Shown here: one piece after another, positions 8,354 through 16,792 of the stretch | Layout: each line of letters begins with the position of its first letter | Position numbering within the stretch: the stretch's first letter is position 1 | NCBI RefSeq assembly: GCF_900107705.1 | Contig: NZ_FNRE01000002.1 | Location: 1-64,000 of the forward strand | Direction of reading: 5' to 3' | DNA length: 64,000 nucleotides | From: Prevotella sp. tc2-28 | GTDB taxonomy: Bacteria > Bacteroidota > Bacteroidia > Bacteroidales > Bacteroidaceae | Notes under the pieces: model-generated | Database searches by the model: none | Told to the model about the DNA's origin: nothing | What the model saw: only the letters and a program-made list of their open reading frames with translations | Made by a program: the position numbers and the translations under genes

Positions 8354-9172
8354 ATGGGATATTTAGTAAGTGACAATCGAAAGGTGACAACACACCGTTT
8401 TATGGAAATGAAGCAGAATGGTGAGAAGATTTCCATGCTCACCTCTTATGACTATACAATGGCTGGTATTGTGGACAAGGCTGGTATTGACGCCATCCTG
8501 GTGGGTGACTCTGCTTCAAACGTGATGGCTGGTAATGCGACGACACTGCCGATGACAGTCGACTACATGATTTATCATGCCCGTTCGGTGGTGCGTGCCG
8601 TCAACCGAGCACTGGTGGTTTGCGACATGCCTTTCGGATCGTATCAGGTGAATGCCGCAGAGGGTGTGGCCAACGCTATCCGCATCATGAAGGAGAGTGG
8701 TTGCGACGCCCTGAAGATGGAAGGCGGTGAGGAAATTCTGGACACCGTAAAGCGCATCTTGGACGCAGGAATCCCCGTGATGGCTCACCTCGGACTGACT
8801 CCGCAGTCTATCAATAAGTTCGGTACGTATGCCGTACGCGCCAAGGAACAGGCTGAGGCTGACAAGCTGATGCGCGATGCGCAGTTGCTGGATGAGGCAG
8901 GATGCTTCGGCATCACTCTCGAGAAGGTGCCTGCTCAGCTGGCTACCGAGGTGACGAAGATGGTGAAGTGTCCGACGATAGGTATCGGAGCAGGCAACGG
9001 AACGGACGGACAGGTGCTGGTCATCCCTGACATGCTGGGTATGACACAAGGCTTCTCGCCGCGTTTCCTACGCCGCTATGCCGACCTCAACACCATCATC
9101 ACCGATGCGGTGGGCCACTATGTGGAAGACGTCAAGACGGGCGACTTCCCCAATGCGAACGAATCTTATTAA
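8354..9172 (+). CDS. panB: 3-methyl-2-oxobutanoate hydroxymethyltransferase
   Basis: PanB transfers a hydroxymethyl group from 5,10-methylene-tetrahydrofolate to alpha-ketoisovalerate, making ketopantoate for pantothenate and CoA. At 272 aa it has the family length and motifs: [38 protein letters not shown] (metal-binding Asp), [15 protein letters not shown] and [15 protein letters not shown] with the following LGMT. It is the middle gene of a tight operon between a HAD phosphatase and an MFS transporter. No panC or panD is near. Confidence 0.96.
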   Translation: MGYLVSDNRKVTTHRFMEMKQNGEKISMLTSYDYTMAGIVDKAGIDAILVGDSASNVMAGNATTLPMTVDYMIYHARSVVRAVNRALVVCDMPFGSYQVNAAEGVANAIRIMKESGCDALKMEGGEEILDTVKRILDAGIPVMAHLGLTPQSINKFGTYAVRAKEQAEADKLMRDAQLLDEAGCFGITLEKVPAQLATEVTKMVKCPTIGIGAGNGTDGQVLVIPDMLGMTQGFSPRFLRRYADLNTIITDAVGHYVEDVKTGDFPNANESY

Positions 9173-9175
9173 TGG

Positions 9176-10345
9176 ATGAATACACAGAACACCCCCGTTC
9201 ATATCCGACTGTGGCATCGTGAGTTCTGGCTGATGGCTTTCAGTTCGTTGCTACTCACGATGTCGGTGTACATCCTCATCCCCATCATGCCCCAGTGGAT
9301 GATGACGACGGAGAATTTCTCTGCTGAGGAAACGGGACTGGCGATGGGTGCCTTTGCCCTTGGACTCTATTTCTTCGGTGCTCCCTGTTCGTGGCTGGTG
9401 CAACACTATCGGCGTAACGTCGTGTGTATGCGTGCCATCGTGGTCGTAGCGCTCACAATGGGACTGCTATGGTATATTGACAGCCTTCGCTCGGAATTCA
9501 TCGAGTTCTGGGTGGTGCTGGTTCAACGACTGGCGATGGGAGCTGCTTTCGGACTGGCTCAGATGGTGCTGTCGTCGACCTTGATTATCGACACCTGCGA
9601 GTCGTTCCAGCGTACCGAAGCCAATCACAGTGCCTCGTGGTTTGCCCGCTTTGCCCTCTCACTGGGGCCGCTGACTGGCATCCTGGTCTATATGCACTGG
9701 GGCTTTTCAGGTGTCGTCCTTTGCGCAATGGGACTTGCCGTAGCCAGTCTGTTGCTGGTAAAGATGATTTCCTTTCCCTTCCGTTCACCCGAAGAGGGTA
9801 TTCATGTGATGTCGCTCGACCGCTTCTTCCTGACGCACGGCTATATCCTGTTCGTCAACTTGCTGCTGGTCACCATTGTCGTCGGTCTGTTGATGGCACA
9901 GCCGCGTGAGGCGTTGTTCTATGCCCTGATGATGGGTGGCTTCCTGCTGGCGTTGCTCTCGCAGCGTTTCGTATTCCGCGATGCCGAGCTGAAAAGCGAG
10001 GTGGTGACGGGACTCATCCTGTTGCTTGCGGCCTTGCTCATCTTGCTGGTCTATCCGACGTCTCCAGTAGCACCTGTACTCGTCGGACTGGGTGTGGGAA
10101 TTATTGGGTCACGGTTCCTGCTGTTCTTTATCAAGTTGAGCCGACATTGTCAGCGAGGCACGTCGCAGAGCACTTACTTCCTGGGGTGGGAGACTGGCTT
10201 GAGCCTAGGTATCGGCATGGGCTACCTCTTCTTCAACGACCAGCCTGAAAGCCTGTTATACACGGCGCTGTCGCTGACTGTAACTGCCTTGTTGATGTAT
10301 CATTTGTTCACCCACAGCTGGTTTGTACGTAACAAGAATCGCTGA
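9176..10345 (+). CDS. Major facilitator superfamily transporter
   Basis: This 389-residue inner-membrane protein has about twelve hydrophobic segments and starts 3 bases after panB, so the two are translationally close. The N-terminal half has the MFS layout, with a weak signature between helices 2 and 3 (LGLYFFGAPCSWLVQHYRR). The substrate is unknown. Co-transcription with panB makes export or uptake of a pantothenate-pathway compound conceivable, but nothing in the sequence shows it. Confidence 0.8.
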   Translation: MNTQNTPVHIRLWHREFWLMAFSSLLLTMSVYILIPIMPQWMMTTENFSAEETGLAMGAFALGLYFFGAPCSWLVQHYRRNVVCMRAIVVVALTMGLLWYIDSLRSEFIEFWVVLVQRLAMGAAFGLAQMVLSSTLIIDTCESFQRTEANHSASWFARFALSLGPLTGILVYMHWGFSGVVLCAMGLAVASLLLVKMISFPFRSPEEGIHVMSLDRFFLTHGYILFVNLLLVTIVVGLLMAQPREALFYALMMGGFLLALLSQRFVFRDAELKSEVVTGLILLLAALLILLVYPTSPVAPVLVGLGVGIIGSRFLLFFIKLSRHCQRGTSQSTYFLGWETGLSLGIGMGYLFFNDQPESLLYTALSLTVTALLMYHLFTHSWFVRNKNR

Positions 10346-10370
10346 TAATAGGATTTATTAACGGCTAATG

Positions 10371-10402
10371 TTTGGAAGTCTCAAATAAAACTTGTATATT
10401 TG
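10371..10402 (+). promoter_or_regulatory. Promoter of the ribE leader RNA
   Basis: TTTG (10371-10374), exactly 20 bases, then TATATTTG (10395-10402) is a full match to the phylum consensus. Transcription would begin near 10407, leaving a leader of about 230 bases before ribE. Confidence 0.75.
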
Positions 10403-10406
10403 CACT

Positions 10407-10640
10407 CAGAAAATAGAGAAACAGGGGCGTGCCGGTTCGATCGGGATACTCATCAAATTAAATCGAAAACCGAGCTGACTTCTCTTGCCAATGGCGGGCC
10501 ACATCTTCCTTCGGGGAGAAGCCGGAAGGCCGGTGGATTACAAAAGCGGAGAGCACTCTAATCTTGTAACACAGGAGTTTTCATCACATCACTGGGCGCC
10601 CCTTTTCTTTCTTGTTAGCATAAATTTAATCAGAAAAAGT
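10407..10640 (+). ncRNA. Long structured leader of ribE, unidentified riboswitch-like RNA
   Basis: The region between the promoter and ribE can fold as a closed multibranch structure. AGGGGCG (10423-10429) pairs with CGCCCCT (10597-10603), followed by a T-rich tail. Inside, CGGTTCGAT pairs with ATCG and AACCG further on, and a UUCG-capped hairpin is formed by 10504-10509 with 10514-10519. A leader of this size before a riboflavin gene suggests an FMN-sensing element. However, the conserved RFN core could not be found, nor those of TPP, SAM, cobalamin or tmRNA. It may be a diverged or unknown class. Confidence 0.5.
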
Positions 10641-11240
10641 ATGTTTTCCGGAATCATCGAGGAGTTTGCTACCGTTGTAGCTATTCAAAAAGACAGAGAT
10701 AATATTGACTTCACGTTGCGATGCTCATTTGTCGACGAATTAAGCATTGACCAGAGCGTGGCTCATAACGGCGTGTGCCTGACCGTTGTAAAGATAGAGA
10801 ACGGCACCTATACCGTAACGGCGATGAAAGAGACGTTGGAGCGCACCAACCTCGGACTGTTGCAGGTAGGCGACAAGGTGAACGTGGAGCGCTCGATGCT
10901 GATGAATGGACGACTGGACGGACATATCGTACAGGGACATGTTGACGAGACGGCCCGCTGCACGGCAATGGAAGACGCCAATGGCTCTACGTATTTCACG
11001 TTTGAATATGAAGAAAACCGCAAAATGGCGCGTAACGGCTATTTCACGGTCGATAAAGGTTCCGTCACTGTGAACGGTGTGTCGCTGACGGTCTGCAATC
11101 CTACGTCAAACTCATTTCAGGTGGCTATCATCCCCTTCACTTTCGAACATACCAACTTCTGTGACATCCGCGTAGGGAGTGTCGTCAACATCGAGTTTGA
11201 TATCCTCGGAAAGTACATCGCCCGACTCAGTCAGCTCTGA
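10641..11240 (+). CDS. ribE: Riboflavin synthase alpha chain
   Basis: This enzyme converts two 6,7-dimethyl-8-ribityllumazine molecules to riboflavin. It has 199 residues in two tandem lumazine-binding halves, each with the signature loop (NGVCLTV and NGVSLTV), plus MFSGIIEE at the N-terminus and GHIVQGHVDETA at the domain joint. I start at the ATG at 10641. An in-frame extension back to 10485 would run through the structured leader and encodes nothing family-like. Its last 129 bases are overlapped on the other strand by the propeller gene. Confidence 0.95.
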   Translation: MFSGIIEEFATVVAIQKDRDNIDFTLRCSFVDELSIDQSVAHNGVCLTVVKIENGTYTVTAMKETLERTNLGLLQVGDKVNVERSMLMNGRLDGHIVQGHVDETARCTAMEDANGSTYFTFEYEENRKMARNGYFTVDKGSVTVNGVSLTVCNPTSNSFQVAIIPFTFEHTNFCDIRVGSVVNIEFDILGKYIARLSQL

Positions 11241-13895
11241 TTCGTTCCTGTTCATGTTCCCGTTAACGTTCCCGTTCCCGTTCTTCATCCTCTGCTGATA
11301 CCACCAAAGTGCCGTAAGGGCGATGATGGTAAGCAATGTCAGGTATGTCCAAATAGCTTTTGTCGACAGCAAGAAGGAGGCTGGTACGACTACTTCTATC
11401 GTGCGCATGTCGTAGTTCTCAGGCGACTCTAACAGGAAGGCCTTGACCTGGAACTGGTAGGTTCCGGAGGGCAGATTGCTATAGGTCGCCATGCGGTCCT
11501 TGCCGGCATTCTGCCAGTCTTCGTCGTATCCCTCCAACTTATACTGATAGTGGACGCGGTGTTGCAACTGGTAGTTAAGCGCCGCAAAGCGGAAACTGAA
11601 TTCACCGTCTTGCTGGAGCAACTTGACACTCTTGCTCTCAGGGACATAGTAGTCGTAAGCCTGTCCTGGCTGACGGGGCGTCTGTACGACACCGTCGACC
11701 AGGAAATCGGTGATGCGCAGTTTCAACAGCGATCCCGTCTTGGTCATCAGTTTCTTGCGGTCTACGGTATAGTATCCGTTAAGCGTTCCGAAAAGAATGT
11801 TGCCGTTGGACAGGGTGATGGCGGCTCCTTCCGAGGTCATTGTGTCGTCGACACCTTCGAGGTTGGAGAAGGTGGAGATGATCTTCTTTTTCGGGTCGAA
11901 CGAGCAAAGGGTGTGATCGGTGGCGAACCAGACGTTCCCCTTGTCGTCGAAGGTGATGCTGAAGATTTCTTCAGAGGGAAGTCCCTGCTCGATGCCGTAG
12001 TTCTCGAACTGCCAGATTCCCTTCTCATCTTTCGTTGTGGTGCGACTCAGTCCTCCACTATTTGAACCTACCCACATCACGCCTTGATTGTCGCGGGCCA
12101 GACAGACGATGTCGTTACTCATCAGTCCTCTCTCCATCTCCTCTGGAGTCTCCAGGGGTTCGATTACGACATTGTTGTTGCGTATCTCCATGATGAGGAT
12201 GCCGTCGGTAGTTCCTGCCCAAATCTTACCCTCGTTGTCCATAGCAATGGTGCGCACCTTCCTATAGGTGTCGTGGGGGTAGTGTTTCATCACGTTCTTG
12301 GCATGTAGGGCGATGTAGCGTCCATTCTTGTCCTTGCGGAGCACGTTGACACCTCCTCCGTAGGTTGCCACCCAAATGTTGCCTTGGCGGTCTTCTACGG
12401 TTAGGTAGGCGCTGTTGGCACTGAGCGAGTAGGGGTCTTTGTCGTTATGTCGGAAGTTGATGATGTCGTATCCGCTTCCCGTGGGCATTATCTTGTAGAC
12501 TCCGTTGTCCTTGTCGCTGACCCAGTAGTTGCCTTGTGCGTCCCCCGAGATGCCGTAGGGACGGCTGAGGGGTTGTCCCTTGGAGTCGTGTGTGATGATG
12601 TTTTTCAGGTTCATGTTACCATCGAATACGAAGATATGTCCGCTCTTGTTGCCCAGCAATGTCACGTTACGTTTCTTGTCGTGATACATGGCACGTATCT
12701 CGTTGGCAAGTGTCGAGGTGGCTTCGTTGACTAGGAAGGAACGGGGGATAGTGCGCTTCAGTACCTCCAACTTCTCCAGTCCGCGGCGGATGGTCGATTC
12801 CCAGATGACGCCTTCGTTCATCTCCAGTCTGGCATTGACGGTGTTTGACAAGTTCCAAGGGTTCACGGGGTCGTTGTGGAAATAATTGACCTCGTCAGTC
12901 TCACGGTCGTAGTATCCGTAGCCTCCGTGGTTCATTCTGACCCATACGACACCCAGAGACTCACCGAATTCGGCACCGCGACTGGTGAACTCAGGAGCCG
13001 TTAAGCGTTGGGTGAAGAATTTGACGTCGCCCGTCTTAGGGTTCAGTCGGTAGGCTCCGTCACCCAGGTCGGAGAACCAGATGAGTCCGTGACTGTCGAC
13101 ATACAGTCCGGTAATCTCTCTGCCAAAGTCCTTGACCAGTGTGGGCTCCTGTCCGTAGGAGAACTGTAGTATCTTACCTGATTTGGTACCGACGAAGATG
13201 TTGTATCCGTTGGTGGCCAGACGGGTGATGTGCTCCTCTTCGAAATAGCCCTTACGCTCTAATGACAGGTTGGACATGTTGATGCGGTGAACACCCTTGT
13301 CGGTGCCAACCCAGATATCGTTGCGGTACCCTTCTACTACGGCGTTAACACGTAGATTTCCAGTTGATATCAAATCTTGCTTAAATCCATTTCTATCTAA
13401 CCGTAGCTTGTAGAGTCCAATGTCGTCGTAGGAAATTAGTACGTCGCTCGTTGAGGTGACGTACGGTGTGAAGAAGTAGTCTACGTGGTATTGCTCGTGG
13501 CCGCTGATACCCTCCAGCGGGTCTTCTATGCGGTCCGTCTTGCGGTTGATGACGAACATGCGTCCGTCGTACATCTTGAGCCAGACATTCTGTGCCTGGT
13601 CAATAATCATGGCGTCCACACGATTGTGGAGACCTCTGATGCCGCTGGCTACTCCTGTCTTGTAGTTGTAGAAGTGATAGCCATCGAAACGTGAAATGCC
13701 GTTCCAGGTGGATATCCACAGATAGCCGTAGTCGTCGCATGTCAGGTTGGCAATGGCGTTGCTGGGCAGTCCGTCTTCTGTTGAGTAATGAGATAGGGAG
13801 GCTTGCAAATGCTGTGCTCTCAGGTCATGAGGACCTGAAAGCAACAGCAACGCAAGTGTTATTAGTAGTTTTGTTTTGAAGTAGGTTCTTGTCAT
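11112..13895 (-). CDS. Propeller/Y_Y_Y sensor protein lacking its kinase part
   Basis: The 927-residue product has a signal peptide and many two-component-regulator propeller repeats (about 30-740; motifs such as GLPSNAIANL, LWISTWNGISRFDG, VWFATD). A Y_Y_Y domain (about 755-820, YQYKLEGYDEDWQ) and one membrane helix (about 842-866) follow. In hybrid two-component sensors of Bacteroidales a histidine kinase, receiver and AraC domain come next. Here the protein instead ends in an Asn/Gly-rich repeat and about 43 residues read antisense through ribE. It is probably a truncated sensor whose original stop or kinase part was lost. It may be non-functional or work only as a periplasmic binder. Confidence 0.78.
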   Translation of the reverse strand: MTRTYFKTKLLITLALLLLSGPHDLRAQHLQASLSHYSTEDGLPSNAIANLTCDDYGYLWISTWNGISRFDGYHFYNYKTGVASGIRGLHNRVDAMIIDQAQNVWLKMYDGRMFVINRKTDRIEDPLEGISGHEQYHVDYFFTPYVTSTSDVLISYDDIGLYKLRLDRNGFKQDLISTGNLRVNAVVEGYRNDIWVGTDKGVHRINMSNLSLERKGYFEEEHITRLATNGYNIFVGTKSGKILQFSYGQEPTLVKDFGREITGLYVDSHGLIWFSDLGDGAYRLNPKTGDVKFFTQRLTAPEFTSRGAEFGESLGVVWVRMNHGGYGYYDRETDEVNYFHNDPVNPWNLSNTVNARLEMNEGVIWESTIRRGLEKLEVLKRTIPRSFLVNEATSTLANEIRAMYHDKKRNVTLLGNKSGHIFVFDGNMNLKNIITHDSKGQPLSRPYGISGDAQGNYWVSDKDNGVYKIMPTGSGYDIINFRHNDKDPYSLSANSAYLTVEDRQGNIWVATYGGGVNVLRKDKNGRYIALHAKNVMKHYPHDTYRKVRTIAMDNEGKIWAGTTDGILIMEIRNNNVVIEPLETPEEMERGLMSNDIVCLARDNQGVMWVGSNSGGLSRTTTKDEKGIWQFENYGIEQGLPSEEIFSITFDDKGNVWFATDHTLCSFDPKKKIISTFSNLEGVDDTMTSEGAAITLSNGNILFGTLNGYYTVDRKKLMTKTGSLLKLRITDFLVDGVVQTPRQPGQAYDYYVPESKSVKLLQQDGEFSFRFAALNYQLQHRVHYQYKLEGYDEDWQNAGKDRMATYSNLPSGTYQFQVKAFLLESPENYDMRTIEVVVPASFLLSTKAIWTYLTLLTIIALTALWWYQQRMKNGNGNVNGNMNRNESELTESGDVLSEDIKLDVDDTPYADVTEVGMFESEGDDSHLK
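11242..11286 (-). repeat. GTTCCC-type microsatellite encoding Asn-Gly repeats
   Basis: Short GTTCC(C/T)GTT units, read on the minus strand, encode NGNGNVNGNMNRN. They lie between the membrane helix of the sensor gene and the end of ribE. The same type of unit encodes the tail of the HU-like protein at 36183-36267. Confidence 0.6.
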
Positions 13896-13904
13896 GTTTG
13901 TTGC

Positions 13905-15185
13905 TTAATAAGCAAACAGCGGGTACTGTTTCATGCGCTCGTTGACACGCTTGCGCACACTGCTGATGACCTGCTCGTTCTCGGGATCATTGAGCACTTC
14001 TTCTATCAGTGCTGCAATCTCCACCATCAGGTCTTCCTTTGCACCACGAGTAGTGATGGCTGGAGTTCCGAGACGGATACCAGATGTCTGGAATGCAGAG
14101 CGACTGTCGAAGGGCACCATATTCTTGTTTACCGTAATGTCGGCAGCTACCAAAGCGTTCTCAGCCACCTTACCTGTCAGTTCAGGATACTTCGAGCGCA
14201 GGTCAACCAACATAGAGTGGTTGTCGGTACCACCGCTAACGATGGTGAATCCGCGCTTGATGAGCTCGTCGGCCAGTACCTTGGCATTCTTCTGTACCTG
14301 TTTGGCCCATTCCTTGAATTCGGGTTTCAGTGCTTCACCGAAGGCAACTGCTTTAGCAGCAATGACATGTTCCAGAGGACCGCCCTGCTGTCCAGGGAAT
14401 ACTGCAGAGTTGAGCAGCTGTGACATCATCTTCGTGACACCCTTTGGCGTCTTTAGACCCCAGGGGTTTTCGAAGTCCTTGCCCATCAGGATGATACCAC
14501 CGCGAGGACCACGCAGGGTCTTGTGGGTCGTTGAGGTGACAATGTGGGCATATTTCAGCGGGTTGTCCAGCAGTCCGGCAGCAATCAGTCCGGCTGGGTG
14601 GGCCATATCAATCATCAACAGGGCACCTACCTTGTCTGCTATCTCACGCATGCGCTTGTAGTCCCACTCGCGGCTATATGCCGAGCCTCCGCCGATAATC
14701 AGCTTGGGTTTGTTCTCCAAAGCCAGACGCTCCATCTCATCATAGTCTACGCGACCAGTCTCCTTATTCAGGTTATAGCCTACGGGCTTGTACAAGATTC
14801 CCGATGTATTGACCAAAGAACCGTGTGAGAGGTGACCACCGTGATCAAGGTTCAGACCCATGAAGGTGTCGCCGGGTTTCAGTACGGTCAGCAGCACGGC
14901 AGCATTGGCCTGTGCACCAGAGTGGGGCTGTACGTTGGCGTATTCTGCACCGAACAGCTTGCAGACGCGGTCGATAGCCAGTTGCTCAACCTTGTCGACA
15001 ACCTGGCATCCTCCGTAGTAGCGGTGGCCGGGATATCCCTCGGCATATTTGTTGGTCAAATACGATCCCATAGCCTCCATGACCTGGTCGCTTACAAAGT
15101 TCTCACTGGCAATCAGCTCAATGCCTTTCAGTTGGCGCTGGTGCTCTTGTTCAATCAACTCGAAAATCTCGTTGTCTCTTTCCAT
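13905..15185 (-). CDS. glyA: Serine hydroxymethyltransferase
   Basis: This PLP enzyme interconverts serine and glycine with tetrahydrofolate, supplying one-carbon units. At 426 residues it has the family length. The PLP-lysine motif is [15 protein letters not shown], and other signatures are [41 protein letters not shown] and [12 protein letters not shown]. It has its own promoter upstream and ends 10 bases from the start of the propeller gene on the same strand. Confidence 0.97.
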   Translation of the reverse strand: MERDNEIFELIEQEHQRQLKGIELIASENFVSDQVMEAMGSYLTNKYAEGYPGHRYYGGCQVVDKVEQLAIDRVCKLFGAEYANVQPHSGAQANAAVLLTVLKPGDTFMGLNLDHGGHLSHGSLVNTSGILYKPVGYNLNKETGRVDYDEMERLALENKPKLIIGGGSAYSREWDYKRMREIADKVGALLMIDMAHPAGLIAAGLLDNPLKYAHIVTSTTHKTLRGPRGGIILMGKDFENPWGLKTPKGVTKMMSQLLNSAVFPGQQGGPLEHVIAAKAVAFGEALKPEFKEWAKQVQKNAKVLADELIKRGFTIVSGGTDNHSMLVDLRSKYPELTGKVAENALVAADITVNKNMVPFDSRSAFQTSGIRLGTPAITTRGAKEDLMVEIAALIEEVLNDPENEQVISSVRKRVNERMKQYPLFAY

Positions 15186-15227
15186 TGTTTTAACTTATCA
15201 GTTTGGTTTTACGTGTATACGATGTTG

Positions 15228-15259
15228 CAAAGGTACGAATAAGTGAGTAAAATACCAAG
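15228..15259 (-). promoter_or_regulatory. Promoter of glyA
   Basis: On the minus strand, CTTG (15259-15256) is followed after 20 bases by TACCTTTG (15235-15228). The glyA start codon is about 43 bases further on. Confidence 0.65.
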
Positions 15260-15274
15260 AGAAATCTTTGTTTT

Positions 15275-15721
15275 TTACACTAATTCTACCTTATTAATAT
15301 CTTGTTCCTTTTCGCAATAGTGGCAAGTCAGTGTGTTGCCTTCTACGTGGAAGTGGGTTGCCATCGGCTCGTTGTTGGTAATGCACTTGGGGTTGTTGCA
15401 CTTTACAATGCCGATAATTTCGTTAGGTGTTTCCACGGTTTTCTTCTCTACCACCTCATAGTCTCTGATGATGCTCAGGATAACCTTCGGGGACACTACC
15501 GACAGGCGTGATATCTCGTCGTCGGTGAAGAACTTGTCAGACACCTTGATGATGCCTTTGTTGCCTACCTTCTGCGAGGGGTAGTTGATACCGATGGTTA
15601 CTGGAGTCTTGAGGTTGAAGAGTCCGAGCAGACTGGCTACCTCGTAGGTCTTGTCTGCCGGTATGTGATCAATGACGGTGCCGTGCTCAATGGCGGCTAC
15701 CAGGCGTTCTTTCTTATTCAT
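15275..15721 (-). CDS. pyrI: Aspartate carbamoyltransferase regulatory chain
   Basis: PyrI binds nucleotides and gives allosteric control to the PyrB catalytic subunits. The protein has 148 residues: an N-terminal nucleotide-binding domain and a C-terminal zinc domain with Cys108, Cys113, Cys133 and Cys136 (CNNPKC and CHYC). Its start overlaps the pyrB stop by 4 bases, so the two are translationally coupled as in other pyrBI operons. Confidence 0.96.
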   Translation of the reverse strand: MNKKERLVAAIEHGTVIDHIPADKTYEVASLLGLFNLKTPVTIGINYPSQKVGNKGIIKVSDKFFTDDEISRLSVVSPKVILSIIRDYEVVEKKTVETPNEIIGIVKCNNPKCITNNEPMATHFHVEGNTLTCHYCEKEQDINKVELV

Positions 15722-16665
15722 GCGATAATGGTTTTGTCGTTTTTAACTTCGTCCAGTGAGATGCCTAATACATCGCAGAAGATGGCTTCGCGGGCAAACA
15801 GTCCGTTGCCGGCCTGTTGGATGTAGTAGGCGTGTGGGTTCTCGTCCACGTCGTAGGCTATCTCGTTGACGCGAGGCAGCGGGTGCAGTATCTTCATGTT
15901 GGGCTTAGCCAGTCGCAGCATGTCGTTGTTCAGGATGTATACGTTCTTCACGCGTTCGTATTCCATCAGGTCGCTGAACCTTTCCTTTTGTACGCGCGTC
16001 ATATATAAGATGTCGGCATCGGCGATCACCTTTTCATTGAATGCCGTGTGCTCCTGATATTGAATGCCGTGTTCCTTGCAGTACAACTTGTACTCGTTGG
16101 GCATTGCCAATTCCTTGGGGGCTACGAAGTGGAAGGTGGGATTAAAGTGGCGCATAGCCATAATCAGCGAGTGTACAGTACGACCGTATTTCAAGTCGCC
16201 TACCAGGTAGATGTTCAGGTTCTCCAGCGTCCCCTGGGTCTTGTAGATGGAGTATAAGTCAAGCATGCACTGTGAGGGATGCTGGTGGGCTCCGTCGCCC
16301 GCATTGACGATGGGCACGTCGGTAACCTCAGAGGCATATTGTGCGGCGCCCTCGATATAGTGGCGCATTACGATGACGTCGGCATAGTTGGCAACCATCG
16401 AGATGGTGTCTTTCAGCGTTTCGCCCTTTGTGCCGCTTGTGATTTTCGGGTCGGCAAATCCGATGACACGAGCCCCCAATCGGTTGGCGGCAGTCTCAAA
16501 ACTCAGTCTGGTACGGGTAGAGGGTTCAAAGAACAAAGTAGCCACCACCTTCCCCTTTAGCAGTTCACGGTTGGGGTGGCGTTCAAACTCCTGAGCCATC
16601 TCAATCATGTAGAGAATTTTCTCACGGGTGAGATTGGCTATCGTCACAAAATCATGCTTTTCCAT
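15718..16665 (-). CDS. pyrB: Aspartate carbamoyltransferase catalytic chain
   Basis: PyrB makes N-carbamoyl-aspartate from carbamoyl phosphate and aspartate, the first committed step of pyrimidine synthesis. The 315-residue protein has the carbamoyl-phosphate loop [13 protein letters not shown], the [14 protein letters not shown] motif and [10 protein letters not shown] near the C-terminus. It is the first gene of the pyrBI pair and is divergent from the penicillin-binding protein gene. Confidence 0.97.
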   Translation of the reverse strand: MEKHDFVTIANLTREKILYMIEMAQEFERHPNRELLKGKVVATLFFEPSTRTRLSFETAANRLGARVIGFADPKITSGTKGETLKDTISMVANYADVIVMRHYIEGAAQYASEVTDVPIVNAGDGAHQHPSQCMLDLYSIYKTQGTLENLNIYLVGDLKYGRTVHSLIMAMRHFNPTFHFVAPKELAMPNEYKLYCKEHGIQYQEHTAFNEKVIADADILYMTRVQKERFSDLMEYERVKNVYILNNDMLRLAKPNMKILHPLPRVNEIAYDVDENPHAYYIQQAGNGLFAREAIFCDVLGISLDEVKNDKTIIA

Positions 16666-16701
16666 CCTTGTTGAAAATTTAATGGGCTTTAAAAGTCAGT
16701 G

Positions 16702-16709
16702 CAAATTTA
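16702..16709 (-). promoter_or_regulatory. Probable -7 promoter element of pyrBI
   Basis: On the minus strand TAAATTTG spans 16709-16702, 37 bases before pyrB. No clear -33 element is seen. No transcription attenuator or leader peptide is visible in the short upstream region. Confidence 0.45.
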
Positions 16710-16752
16710 CACATAATTTCTGATTTAAATGCGATAATTGAAAAGAATTTTG

Positions 16753-16760
16753 TAATTTTG
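16753..16760 (+). promoter_or_regulatory. Probable -7 promoter element of the class A PBP gene
   Basis: TAATTTTG at 16753-16760 matches TAnnTTTG and lies 32 bases before the start codon. Together with the pyrB promoter it forms a divergent control region of about 130 bases. Confidence 0.5.
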
Positions 16761-16792
16761 CACTCAACTAGTAAAGAAAAAAGACATAAACA

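Noticed and set aside
10485..10640. N-terminal extension of riboflavin synthase
   Set aside because: It is in frame, but it is encoded by the structured leader and lacks any family similarity; ATG 10641 begins the canonical MFSGIIEE.
10407..10640. FMN riboswitch, tmRNA or cobalamin riboswitch
   Set aside because: The leader was compared with the remembered conserved cores and none matched; it is therefore reported as an unidentified structured RNA.
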